Shown in pieces: positions 35,607 through 43,482 of a stretch of 64,000 bases of DNA. The notes under the pieces are model-generated. The model did not search any database and had not been told where the DNA came from. It saw nothing but the letters and a program-made list of their open reading frames with translations. Numbering within the stretch: the first letter of the stretch is position 1; each line of letters opens with the position of its first letter. Source of the stretch: CALJFL01 sp036961205 (lineage in GTDB: Bacteria; Pseudomonadota; Gammaproteobacteria; Pseudomonadales; Halieaceae); assembly GCA_036961205.1 (NCBI GenBank), contig JBALVI010000004.1, forward strand, positions 186,001 to 250,000, in the 5' to 3' direction. Both the position numbers and the translations under genes were made by a program.

Positions 35607-38600
35607 TCAACGCCCCCGTGACAAGGTTCGCCGAGAGAACATTGCATCACGAACCTCTGATTGGTAGTCCACTTCACTGAAGGTAAAGCGGCTGAGGTGA
35701 CCAGTCTGGTGATTCGTCACCTCCAGTTGATGGCGGGTCCAGATGCCATCGACCTGTCGAATATCGGAAATCACCAGGGACTTGAGAGGCTTGTCCTTGG
35801 GATCCCAGAATTCTGCGCGCACTACCATCCAGTTGGCGGGGTCTACCCAAAACTCGGTACGACCGTAGCCAAGTTCCCGCGCGATGTCCGGCGTTTTTGG
35901 CACTGAAGCCAGTTTGAAAGTGACCGTGCCGTTAATTTCCTCTTCGCCCAACAGACTGAAGTCGAAATCCTCCGGTTCCAGCTTGCCTTCCAGCTTAATA
36001 TCTTCATAGGTGAAGTCTGTACCGAGGAAATAGTCACCCCGGTCCGATGCTGATATCCGCCGCACTTTGCGCAGGGCTGGTAGGTACAACCATTGATCAT
36101 CATCCACCGCATGATCCGGGTAATCCCAGGTCATAAAAGCGGTATCGCGGATATTGGCGGGCGCCTCGTAAAACAACACCGTGCGTTTTTCCTCACCAAA
36201 ATACTTGCGGTAGCTGACCGTTTTACGATCGCGTACCTTGCCACGGCGGTCGACCATCTGCATTGCCAGCTTGCGGGTAACAAAACCGCCATCGTCAGCC
36301 TGATTGACCCGCGCCACAATCGCGTCGGCGCTCAGCGCGGGAGTCTCCACGGCATTCGCCACGCCTGGCAACGCCATTAGAGTGAGGGCACTCACGCCCA
36401 GCACAACCAATCCAACCCGCACAGGAATACCCCAGCGGTATCCGGAAGGCGCCTCGGGCTCAACGATAAACCTGGGGGTAAAAACCTTCACCACTGCAGG
36501 CAGCAGGGTTAGGCTAGCGATAAAACTGGTGGTCACAGCCACCACAACAATACTGCCGAAGTTCATAAGCGGCACGACCTTGCTGGAAATCAGCACGCCA
36601 AAACCACAGGCGATGGCGAGAAAATTGAACAGCAGCGCTCTACCTGTCGTGGCATAAAACTGATCAAACACACGGTCCATGTCGCCGTCCAGCTCACGGT
36701 ACAGGCCACGAAGACGATCAAGAGTATGAATGGCAAAATCTACGCCCAGGCCGATAGCAACAGAGGCAAACATAGACGTGCCAATGCCCAGACTAATGCC
36801 AAGGCTCACCATCGCTGAATACACCAGGAGAATTGCGCCTGCTACCGGGATAAGCGCCAATGTGCCGGCCTGCAAGGATCCAAATAACAGCGACGCCACG
36901 GCCCACACGAGTACCAGAGCCACACCAAGACCCAGGAAGTGACTCTGCCCCAGGTCCTTGATCCAGTGATAATTGACGTTAACCCGACCGCTTAAGGTGG
37001 CGTGAATCTCTGCGTCGTTGAACGAGGCATCAATATAGGTTTGCAGCGCTTCAACCACACCGTGGGTGTCCTGGTAACGCCCCGAGTTGAGGTTCAAACG
37101 AATATTCGCGGTCTGGTAGTCGTAATCCACCTCCTCTTCAAAATCCGTGGGATCAGATGAGGCGGAGTAGATCAGAAAATACTGCGCGGCCAGCTCAGCG
37201 CTGGAAGGCAACCGATAGTTTTCCGCGGCGCCGCCGTCCAGGGAGCGGTTCATTTGCTTGAGGTAGTCCACAATAGAGGTGGAACCTTGCACAAAGGGTA
37301 GTGACTCGGCATACCGTTGTAGCGCTTCCATACGTTGCAGGTTCTCAGGCCTGAATAGATCCTCAGGATTGGGTGTCTCCACCACAATATCGATGTTATT
37401 GCTGCCATCAAGGTGCCGGTTGATCAGCTTGTCAGCCTGAAAGATCGGCTCACTGTGGTGGAAAGTAGCAATTCTGTCCTCGTCTACCTGCAGGTGGCTG
37501 GCGGCAAAGAGTCCAGTTATCGCAATGGCAACAAATAGGCCAATGATAACCCGCGGCCTTTTGAGAGAAGCCCGACCCAGCGAGGTCATGGCACGTGTAA
37601 AATAGTCACTGTCGCCCTCTGCCCGATCAATAAAACGCGGGTGAACACGAGGTTTACTCAAAACGATCGCGGCGGGCAGGAAGAACAATGAAAAGAACCA
37701 CGCCACCATGACGCCAAAAGCAGCGAACAAACCAAAATACATGAAGGGCGGCATGTAAGCCGCAAGATACAGCCCCAGAAAGCCTGCAGCGGTGGTAATT
37801 GAAGTCAGGGTAATGGGGCGCCACATCTCCACCATGGTGGCCACGGTCAGGTCGGTAATGTCGCGATCGGGCTCTTTGGCTTGCAGTTCGAAATAGGTAC
37901 TGTAGATATGAATGGCATCCGCAACTGAGATACCAATGAGAATAACCGGCAATGCATTAGTAATAACAAAGAAGGCGATACCGTTGCCGGCCATCACGCC
38001 AAGCGTAATAAATACCGAGGCTGCAATAATGACGTTGCCGAACAGGGCGGGACTAAATCGACGAAAGGCGTAAATCATGATCAAGGTAATGATCAGGCCT
38101 GCCAGAGGGTTTAAACGCTGCGCATCGGCATCGATGTAGCTGCCCAGGTAACCGGCAATCGCGCCCTCCCCTGCAACATGTATCTCCACCCCCTCCACGA
38201 CTGGCGCTGCGGCAACCAATGCCATGATGCGCTGGTAGCTTCCCTCTGCCGCCAACTCGTCCACCATTTCCGCGACCACCAGTGTCGCCTTACCGTCCCT
38301 GGCGACCAGGCTACCGTAGTACAGGGGAAAGTCTTCGATCGCTTCGCGCAGGGTCGCACTTTCTGCCAGAGTTTGGGGAACCGGATCAAAGAACGGGATT
38401 ACATCCATTCCTTCGGCGCTGCCGACAATATTATTTTCCGTGGCCAGGCTTTTTACCCGAGCTGCGTCGATATTGGGCAACTCCATCACCGCGTCTGTTA
38501 GCCACTCTACCAACTGCAAAGTTTGCGGGGTAAATACCCCGCTACCCCCTTCACTGACGACGGCAATAACCAGCGGATCACTTAAACCAAATTGCTCCTT

Positions 38601-38801
38601 TACCTTCTCTCGATAGACCAGTGCGGGATTATCTGCGGCAAGGAACGCGTCTGAGCGGGTGTCCTTATAGAGTTGCGGCAGGAACATCAGAGCCGCCGCC
38701 ATCAGCACCATACTCAATGTGAGTAGCGTCTTGGGCCGTGCGACCGTCCACCTGAAGAAGCGTTCCGCTCTGGCGATCTCCGATTTTGTGTTCATGTTCA
38801 T
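35607..38801 (-). CDS. MMPL-family RND exporter fused to a LolA-like lipid-carrier domain
   Basis: 1064 residues. Residues 1-790 are an MMPL/RND transporter with 12 membrane helices in two halves, each with a large periplasmic loop, and sterol-sensing-like segments (LPVILIGISVADAIHIYSTYFEL, SVAIGLGVDFAIHTLDRL). A 13th helix (about 793-815, ending VANA-VET) then leads to a LolA-like domain (818-1064) with FYEAPANIRDTAFMTWDYPD, LYLPALRKVRRIS and DRGDYFLGTDFTYEDI. In relatives these are usually separate genes. The extra helix would place the carrier in the periplasm. GGAG precedes the start. It sits between marR and the DUF1302 gene. Confidence 0.9.
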   Translation of the reverse strand: MNMNTKSEIARAERFFRWTVARPKTLLTLSMVLMAAALMFLPQLYKDTRSDAFLAADNPALVYREKVKEQFGLSDPLVIAVVSEGGSGVFTPQTLQLVEWLTDAVMELPNIDAARVKSLATENNIVGSAEGMDVIPFFDPVPQTLAESATLREAIEDFPLYYGSLVARDGKATLVVAEMVDELAAEGSYQRIMALVAAAPVVEGVEIHVAGEGAIAGYLGSYIDADAQRLNPLAGLIITLIMIYAFRRFSPALFGNVIIAASVFITLGVMAGNGIAFFVITNALPVILIGISVADAIHIYSTYFELQAKEPDRDITDLTVATMVEMWRPITLTSITTAAGFLGLYLAAYMPPFMYFGLFAAFGVMVAWFFSLFFLPAAIVLSKPRVHPRFIDRAEGDSDYFTRAMTSLGRASLKRPRVIIGLFVAIAITGLFAASHLQVDEDRIATFHHSEPIFQADKLINRHLDGSNNIDIVVETPNPEDLFRPENLQRMEALQRYAESLPFVQGSTSIVDYLKQMNRSLDGGAAENYRLPSSAELAAQYFLIYSASSDPTDFEEEVDYDYQTANIRLNLNSGRYQDTHGVVEALQTYIDASFNDAEIHATLSGRVNVNYHWIKDLGQSHFLGLGVALVLVWAVASLLFGSLQAGTLALIPVAGAILLVYSAMVSLGISLGIGTSMFASVAIGLGVDFAIHTLDRLRGLYRELDGDMDRVFDQFYATTGRALLFNFLAIACGFGVLISSKVVPLMNFGSIVVVAVTTSFIASLTLLPAVVKVFTPRFIVEPEAPSGYRWGIPVRVGLVVLGVSALTLMALPGVANAVETPALSADAIVARVNQADDGGFVTRKLAMQMVDRRGKVRDRKTVSYRKYFGEEKRTVLFYEAPANIRDTAFMTWDYPDHAVDDDQWLYLPALRKVRRISASDRGDYFLGTDFTYEDIKLEGKLEPEDFDFSLLGEEEINGTVTFKLASVPKTPDIARELGYGRTEFWVDPANWMVVRAEFWDPKDKPLKSLVISDIRQVDGIWTRHQLEVTNHQTGHLSRFTFSEVDYQSEVRDAMFSRRTLSRGR

Positions 38802-38812
38802 CTACTCCATTT

Positions 38813-38828
38813 TGCATGTATATGCATG
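38813..38828. promoter_or_regulatory. candidate MarR operator before the MMPL-LolA gene
   Basis: TGCATGTATATGCATG, containing the inverted repeat TGCAT-N4-ATGCA, lies 12 bp upstream of the MMPL start. A related palindrome, ATGCATATGCAT, lies upstream of marR (39311-39322), suggesting a common regulator. Confidence 0.55.
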
Positions 38829-38838
38829 TTTATTGTTT

Positions 38839-38864
38839 AAAAAAAAGCGAAGCATACGCTCGCT
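38839..38864 (-). terminator. terminator or attenuator after marR
   Basis: AGCGA/TCGCT stem with a nine-nt loop, followed on the minus strand by eight T residues; it begins at the marR stop codon. Only about 37 bp separate it from the MMPL start, so it may attenuate readthrough from marR. Confidence 0.5.
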
Positions 38865-39273
38865 AATTTCTCAAATCCACAACCGAATTCGCTACCGAAA
38901 ATAGTTGTTCAATAGTTTCTTTACCCAGGCGCGCTGCTACCTGCTTCTGCGCTACCTGCCACAGCTTGTTGGCCTCTTTATACAGGTCCTTGCCCTCGGG
39001 TGAGAGACACAACAACTTTACCCGCCCATCCTCACCCGGACGGCTCTGTATGTAGCCATCCCGTATTAGAGGCTTAAGACCTCGAGTCAGGGTTGTCTGA
39101 TCCATGACAAGGATATCCTGCAAATCCCGGTTACTTGATTGTTTACGCAGGTAAAGTGCACGGAGGATTGAATATTGCCCTCCCTTGAGCCCGCACTTCG
39201 CTAGATGCCCGTCATATATCTGATTCAGTACTCTGTTCGCTTTGCGCATACCGAAATTGATGCAACGCTCCAT
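38863..39273 (-). CDS. MarR-family transcription regulator
   Basis: 136 residues with AGGA 8 nt before the ATG. Winged helix with SNRDLQDILVMDQTTLTRGLKPL (recognition region) and RPGEDGRVKLLCLSPEG (wing), as in canonical MarR. It lies immediately upstream of the MMPL-LolA fusion on the same strand. ATGCAT-rich palindromes precede both genes, so autoregulation and control of the exporter by a lipophilic ligand are likely. Confidence 0.92.
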   Translation of the reverse strand: MERCINFGMRKANRVLNQIYDGHLAKCGLKGGQYSILRALYLRKQSSNRDLQDILVMDQTTLTRGLKPLIRDGYIQSRPGEDGRVKLLCLSPEGKDLYKEANKLWQVAQKQVAARLGKETIEQLFSVANSVVDLRN

Positions 39274-39310
39274 CGCTCTTGTCCTGTAGTCATGTTGAAG
39301 GTAAATTTAC

Positions 39311-39322
39311 ATGCATATGCAT
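39311..39322. promoter_or_regulatory. candidate MarR operator before marR
   Basis: Perfect 12-bp palindrome ATGCATATGCAT 38 bp upstream of the marR start. It shares the TGCAT half site with the palindrome in front of the MMPL gene. The rest of the 39274-39629 gap holds the duplicated block at 39471-39550. Confidence 0.55.
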
Positions 39323-39470
39323 CTATAGTCAATACTTTGTACAAAAATCAACACCGACAAGCAAATAGATCGGTACCGGCTGGGCATAGGCCTGGTCTCA
39401 GATTGAACCCGCAGTAAAACCAGACCGCGTCGCTGATGATTCCTGCCGGAAATCGGTGGCGTTTGTGAGT

Positions 39471-39550
39471 ATTCATACCTGAAGTAAAGGATAATGCCAG
39501 TGGAGTTGCCAATACTCTGCAGATCACAGGCGCCCTCCAGGGCTGGAAAG
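39471..39550 (+). repeat. duplicated segment, copy 2, first block
   Basis: Starts with ATTCATACCTGA exactly as at 20747 and continues with about 60-65% identity, with gaps, to 20747-20820. The matching second block is at 40155-40316; the lipoprotein gene lies between. Confidence 0.55.
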
Positions 39551-39629
39551 GAAGCAGTAGGTGGTAGGTGGGTTCAGAAAAATTGAAACTCGATGTAAAC
39601 TAGTTCAGATTCACCTACGGAGAAACAAC

Positions 39630-40073
39630 ATGATGCGACATTTTCTGACACTTTTCACTACCAGCTTTCTTCTGGTCGCGTGCGCAACAACTGACTACGT
39701 GGGGGAAACCTACCCGCCGACAACACATGTAGACATATTTTTTGATCCTTCGGAAATTACGCGGTCCTATAAAACAATGGGCACGGCGAAAACTGAAGGA
39801 ACTGAGTATTTGGAGTTTGAGGCCATAGAGCAACAACTGGTCACAGATGCGATGTCCAAAGGCGCTGATGCGATCATTATTAGCGACATGGACACAATCA
39901 CGGTTGGCTCAACAAGTTCTACCAGCGGCAAATCCGATGGCAAGCCACGATATATCATGACTGACGACGGCAAGATTAAGAATGTAGGTGGTGATGGCCA
40001 TTACAACAGCATCTCGACCACTACAGATATCAGAGATAAAGTAATAAAAGCTCGCCTCATAAAATACGAGTAA
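39630..40073 (+). CDS. lipoprotein of unknown function
   Basis: 147 residues from the ATG at 39630; GGAG sits 7 nt upstream. The signal peptide ends in a lipobox (FLLVAC, Cys18), so it is membrane anchored. The mature part has a beta-alpha-beta core (MSKGADAIIISDMDT) like small heavy-metal-binding-type or YbjQ-like folds, but no family is recognised. The C-terminus has a Ser/Thr/Gly-rich loop. It sits between two blocks that are adjacent in a duplicate elsewhere, so it may have been inserted together with its own promoter. Confidence 0.65.
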   Translation: MMRHFLTLFTTSFLLVACATTDYVGETYPPTTHVDIFFDPSEITRSYKTMGTAKTEGTEYLEFEAIEQQLVTDAMSKGADAIIISDMDTITVGSTSSTSGKSDGKPRYIMTDDGKIKNVGGDGHYNSISTTTDIRDKVIKARLIKYE

Positions 40074-40154
40074 CAGCGCCTGATGGCGGTTGTGGCATCG
40101 CCATCTCGATAGCTGGAGAAGACTAATGGACGCAAGTGTCAGTAAAGAGGACGA

Positions 40155-40316
40155 CAACCGCCCTACTCCATTGCCTCTACCTTGACCTGACTCAAATCAC
40201 CCACCCTCAGCTTCATATAAAATCCAGCGTCGTGAAAATTAGAAAACGTTGGAGTGTTGCGCGATGACTCAGGGTTACAAAAAGATGGCAGGTACATCAG
40301 CTGTTTTCCACTGCGG
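40155..40316 (+). repeat. duplicated segment, copy 2, second block
   Basis: Closely matches 20869-21026, including the promoter-side sequence and first 15 codons of the gene at 20977. The match stops abruptly inside the coding region. Confidence 0.85.
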
Positions 40317-40380
40317 TGTCTGGCCCTATATCCAACCCCCAACTGGTGCTACGTCTTATGACCTTAGCTGGTATTGTTAG
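40264..40380 (+). pseudogene. truncated copy of the gene at 20977
   Basis: Starts MTQGYKKMAGTSAVF against MTLGYKKMAGTAAVF in the intact gene, then diverges completely after 15 codons and ends at a TAG at 40380 (38 codons). It is the 5' stump of a duplicated gene joined to unrelated sequence. No function is expected. Nothing else is seen in the gap 40074-40422. Confidence 0.75.
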
Positions 40381-40422
40381 CCTCATCCAATAACATCGTC
40401 TAACAATAACAAAGAGATCCCA

Positions 40423-41637
40423 ATGGCCGAAGCTGCAAGCCAGCCCGACAGTGACATCATTACTCCATTGACCCGATGGACAGCGCCGCCGAATAGTCTG
40501 CAGGCTAGCCTGTTACTGGCCTTTCTCTCTTCAGCGGGTTTGTACTACGTCAATATTTTCCCGGCGATTACCAATGCACTGATGGATGGCGCGGGCCTGA
40601 GCACCATCGACGCGGGCCAGATAACCTCGGCCAATACCTTAGGCGCGGCCTGCGGTGCCCTCTTTGTCACGCTGCTCATTCGCCGGATTCCACGTTGGAA
40701 AATGGCGGCAATCGCGCTGCTGGCCGGACTTATTGGTATGGATGTAGTGACCATCATGCAAGAATCCCCGGCTGTTCTGGTGCCGCTGCGCTTTGTCCAT
40801 GGGTTTATCGGTGGCTGCCTGGTCGGTCTGGGGTTTTCGGTTATTGCCAGAACCGAACGACCCTCCGTGGCCTTTAGTTTGTTACTCGTGGTGCAGTTCG
40901 GAGGTGGGGCGTTGGGGCTATGGTTGTTGCCACCCCTGGTGCCCGAATACGGCCCCTATGTTCCTTTTTATGCGCTCATTATCTTCTCTGTCGTCACCTT
41001 TTGTATGATGCCTTTCCTGGCGGCCTATCCCCTGCCGGCCAAAAGGTCGGCGGCAGACGCCGCGGAATCGGGAACGGGGGGTATCAGAGTTTTTCCACTT
41101 AGCCTGACCTTGCTATCCCTCTTTCTTTTTCAGGCAGCCAACATGGCCCTGTTTGCCTTTATCTTCGGCTTGGGCAAGCACTATGATTTGACAGTGGCTT
41201 TTATGAGCCCCGCTGCGGGTATAGCCAATATCGTCTCCATTGGCGGCGCCCTTCTGGCCGCTTATACGGGTATTAAATACAAGCTGTTGACACCCCTGAT
41301 GCTGGCCTTGATTTGTTCTGCGCTTGGCACCATGATTTTCATGTTCAGTAATATTCAGGAAGTCTTTTTTCTGGCACTTTGCATCACCGGTGTCGCCTGG
41401 GCATTTGGTGTGCCGTACTTTCTCACCATGGCGGCCATGTTCGACGAAGCCGGACAGATGGCAGCACTAGGTGGATTCGCATCCAAAATGGGCCTCGCCT
41501 TCGGCCCTATGATGGCGGGATATGTGTTGTCGTCAGAGGGCGGCTATCCCCTGTTGATCTGGATTAGTATCGCCATGTTTTCTGTATGTGTCACGACGGC
41601 TTTTTTTCCCGCCGTGGATCTGGATCGGCGCGCCTAG
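40423..41637 (+). CDS. MFS transporter
   Basis: 404 residues, 12 membrane helices in two six-helix halves with a charged central loop (about 205-218, KRSAADAAESG). The A-motif-like loop between helices 2 and 3 is altered (LLIRRIPRWKM). Landmarks include GFIGGCLVGLGFSVIAR. Substrate unknown. Its last 47 bp overlap the 3' end of the convergent serine hydrolase gene, both reading as real protein to the end. Confidence 0.85.
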   Translation: MAEAASQPDSDIITPLTRWTAPPNSLQASLLLAFLSSAGLYYVNIFPAITNALMDGAGLSTIDAGQITSANTLGAACGALFVTLLIRRIPRWKMAAIALLAGLIGMDVVTIMQESPAVLVPLRFVHGFIGGCLVGLGFSVIARTERPSVAFSLLLVVQFGGGALGLWLLPPLVPEYGPYVPFYALIIFSVVTFCMMPFLAAYPLPAKRSAADAAESGTGGIRVFPLSLTLLSLFLFQAANMALFAFIFGLGKHYDLTVAFMSPAAGIANIVSIGGALLAAYTGIKYKLLTPLMLALICSALGTMIFMFSNIQEVFFLALCITGVAWAFGVPYFLTMAAMFDEAGQMAALGGFASKMGLAFGPMMAGYVLSSEGGYPLLIWISIAMFSVCVTTAFFPAVDLDRRA

Positions 41638-43399
41638 TTCGCCCGCTTCCATCGACTTTCGGGCACATCGAGCGAATACGATGTGACTGAAGCAGCGCGC
41701 CGGTAAAGGCAAATTTTCCGCCATCGCCGAAGATGTAATACACCGTATCATTGGGCATCATAAGAACAGTGATGCCCCCATAACCACTCATAAATGGCAC
41801 CATAACTGGCTCATCACAAGCCAGTAGGGACTGTGCATCATAGGCCCAAAAACCGTTGCGATAGTAGAACTGAGCTACGTCGGGATGACGGTGGCCCCGT
41901 GAATCTGGTAGATGCTGCATAGCGGAGTGATACATTTTACTATCGAGTTGCTGGCCGAAGGCTTCCTGGTTCAACGCAGTGGCCAGGCGGGCGATATCAT
42001 CCGGTAACAGCGTCATACCAAAATCAGCATAAGGCTGTGCTCTCTCGTCGTTACTTCGCATGGGCATCGCCACCGCAGGGCTCAGGCTCATTGGCTGCCA
42101 AAGTGGCAGGATCAAATCGTCGAAAATGTCGGCGTCTTGCCCCTTTTTCTGCTTTAAAAGCGCATTCATTGCTGTTCCCAGCAGATAGGTGTCCGAGGAG
42201 TGGTAAACCCACTGACTGCCAGGTTTCGCCCTACGCGGCCAGGCATTGCAGCTGAAAGAAATCTTGTCGCTGTGACTGCTCCTGCTAAGAAACATCTCTT
42301 CGGTGACCTCACTGTCCTCATCGGCGTGCGCCAAAGGAGAGTTGTAATTACCCGTGACCATATTGAGTGCATGTTCAAAGGTGACATCCTTCCAGTTGTC
42401 ACTGTCGCGACACTCTGGCACGTATTTGGCGATCAACGCCTGCATGCTACCGGGGTACACTTTTTCCAGCCGCATGGCAGCAAGGCCGGCAATCAGAGTT
42501 TTGGCAAGCGAATATGAGGGCAGACTCAGTTGGTCACAAAATGGGAACAGGCCCTGGCGGGTCTGGCAATGGCTTCGGTAGTGAACGCCGTCAACGACGA
42601 ATCCGAACAAGGTGGTATCTTCGGTTGGCAACCTACCCCCTCCGGCAAATTGCGCCAGTTCAATGCCGGGATAGCGGTTCGTCAGTTCGGTGATGGGTGT
42701 TGTTGGCAGTCTGGCGGCCTGCCGGCGCCGAAAAGCGGTGACTACAGCGTCATCCTGAGGGGATTCGTTGGCCTGGTAAGTCCCAGCCAGTATGCCGCTA
42801 AGATTAAATTTGTAGTACATGCAGGTTTCGCTGGCAATCAAAATGTTGACCGGGGTCAGCGTGCCATCGGGATGTATGGAGAAACTCAGCACACCGTTAT
42901 GCGTGCAGTTGGCACTGCGCTCCTGCAAACTGAAAGGCAGGCTGATACGACTGCTAAGGGGCTGCTCCGGATCCTGCCAGACCCTGCCAGGTTCGAGTAT
43001 ATATTCAGTTTTCGGATGTTCGCCGGGTATGGCGCCGCGTTGCAGCGGAATCAAGTGGCTGCCGTCTTGCACATAGTGGAAATTGAAGGCTGGCAGCCGA
43101 TCCATACTCAAAGCAGGATTGGCGCTAAACTGATAATCATCCCGGAAGACCTCCAGCAGCAGAGGCGTTTCGGTTTGCAGTGTCAGGCGCCCATGGAAGG
43201 TAAATTCCGCGAGCCTGGCGTCTGCCGGTGGGGCAGGAACAAAATTTTCAGCCCGCGGGTACAGGGGAGAAAGACAGAAGATTATGCCGGCAAGGGCTGA
43301 CACGAGCGTGTAAGGGCTTTGAATGCCTGTGGAGCGCAAGTTAGCACGACCTTTTTTTATCACAGGCCACCACAATAGCAATTTAGGCCCAATACACAC
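41591..43399 (-). CDS. large serine hydrolase, class C beta-lactamase-like
   Basis: Up to 602 residues; the true start is unsure (residues 1-33 are atypical, and TTG or GTG starts at about 20-33 would give a cleaner signal peptide ending near YPRAE). Residues about 65-230 are an unassigned N-terminal beta domain. The C-terminal half is a penicillin-binding/beta-lactamase fold with SYSLAK (Ser297, Lys300) and the Tyr motif VYHSS (Tyr399, Ser401). Likely an esterase or peptidase in the periplasm. It is divergent from the MocR gene. Confidence 0.8.
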   Translation of the reverse strand: MCIGPKLLLWWPVIKKGRANLRSTGIQSPYTLVSALAGIIFCLSPLYPRAENFVPAPPADARLAEFTFHGRLTLQTETPLLLEVFRDDYQFSANPALSMDRLPAFNFHYVQDGSHLIPLQRGAIPGEHPKTEYILEPGRVWQDPEQPLSSRISLPFSLQERSANCTHNGVLSFSIHPDGTLTPVNILIASETCMYYKFNLSGILAGTYQANESPQDDAVVTAFRRRQAARLPTTPITELTNRYPGIELAQFAGGGRLPTEDTTLFGFVVDGVHYRSHCQTRQGLFPFCDQLSLPSYSLAKTLIAGLAAMRLEKVYPGSMQALIAKYVPECRDSDNWKDVTFEHALNMVTGNYNSPLAHADEDSEVTEEMFLSRSSHSDKISFSCNAWPRRAKPGSQWVYHSSDTYLLGTAMNALLKQKKGQDADIFDDLILPLWQPMSLSPAVAMPMRSNDERAQPYADFGMTLLPDDIARLATALNQEAFGQQLDSKMYHSAMQHLPDSRGHRHPDVAQFYYRNGFWAYDAQSLLACDEPVMVPFMSGYGGITVLMMPNDTVYYIFGDGGKFAFTGALLQSHRIRSMCPKVDGSGRTRRADPDPRREKKPS

Positions 43400-43431
43400 T
43401 AGAGCCAGATGGGTCTGTACAACTAGACCAG
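43398..43431. promoter_or_regulatory. direct repeats, possible MocR operator
   Basis: Read on the minus strand, CTGGTCTAGT (43422-43431) and CTGGCTCTAGT (43398-43408) form an imperfect direct repeat about two helical turns apart. They lie between mocR and the divergent serine hydrolase gene. MocR regulators typically bind such direct repeats. Confidence 0.4.
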
Positions 43432-43482
43432 TTTGGCCGTTAAAACCGAGGTCGCTCTACCTACCGGTGATACACTCAGCTG

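Noticed and set aside
42530..43300. 256-codon plus-strand ORF opposite the serine hydrolase
   Set aside because: It lies entirely antisense to a gene with clear catalytic motifs and has no recognisable domain.
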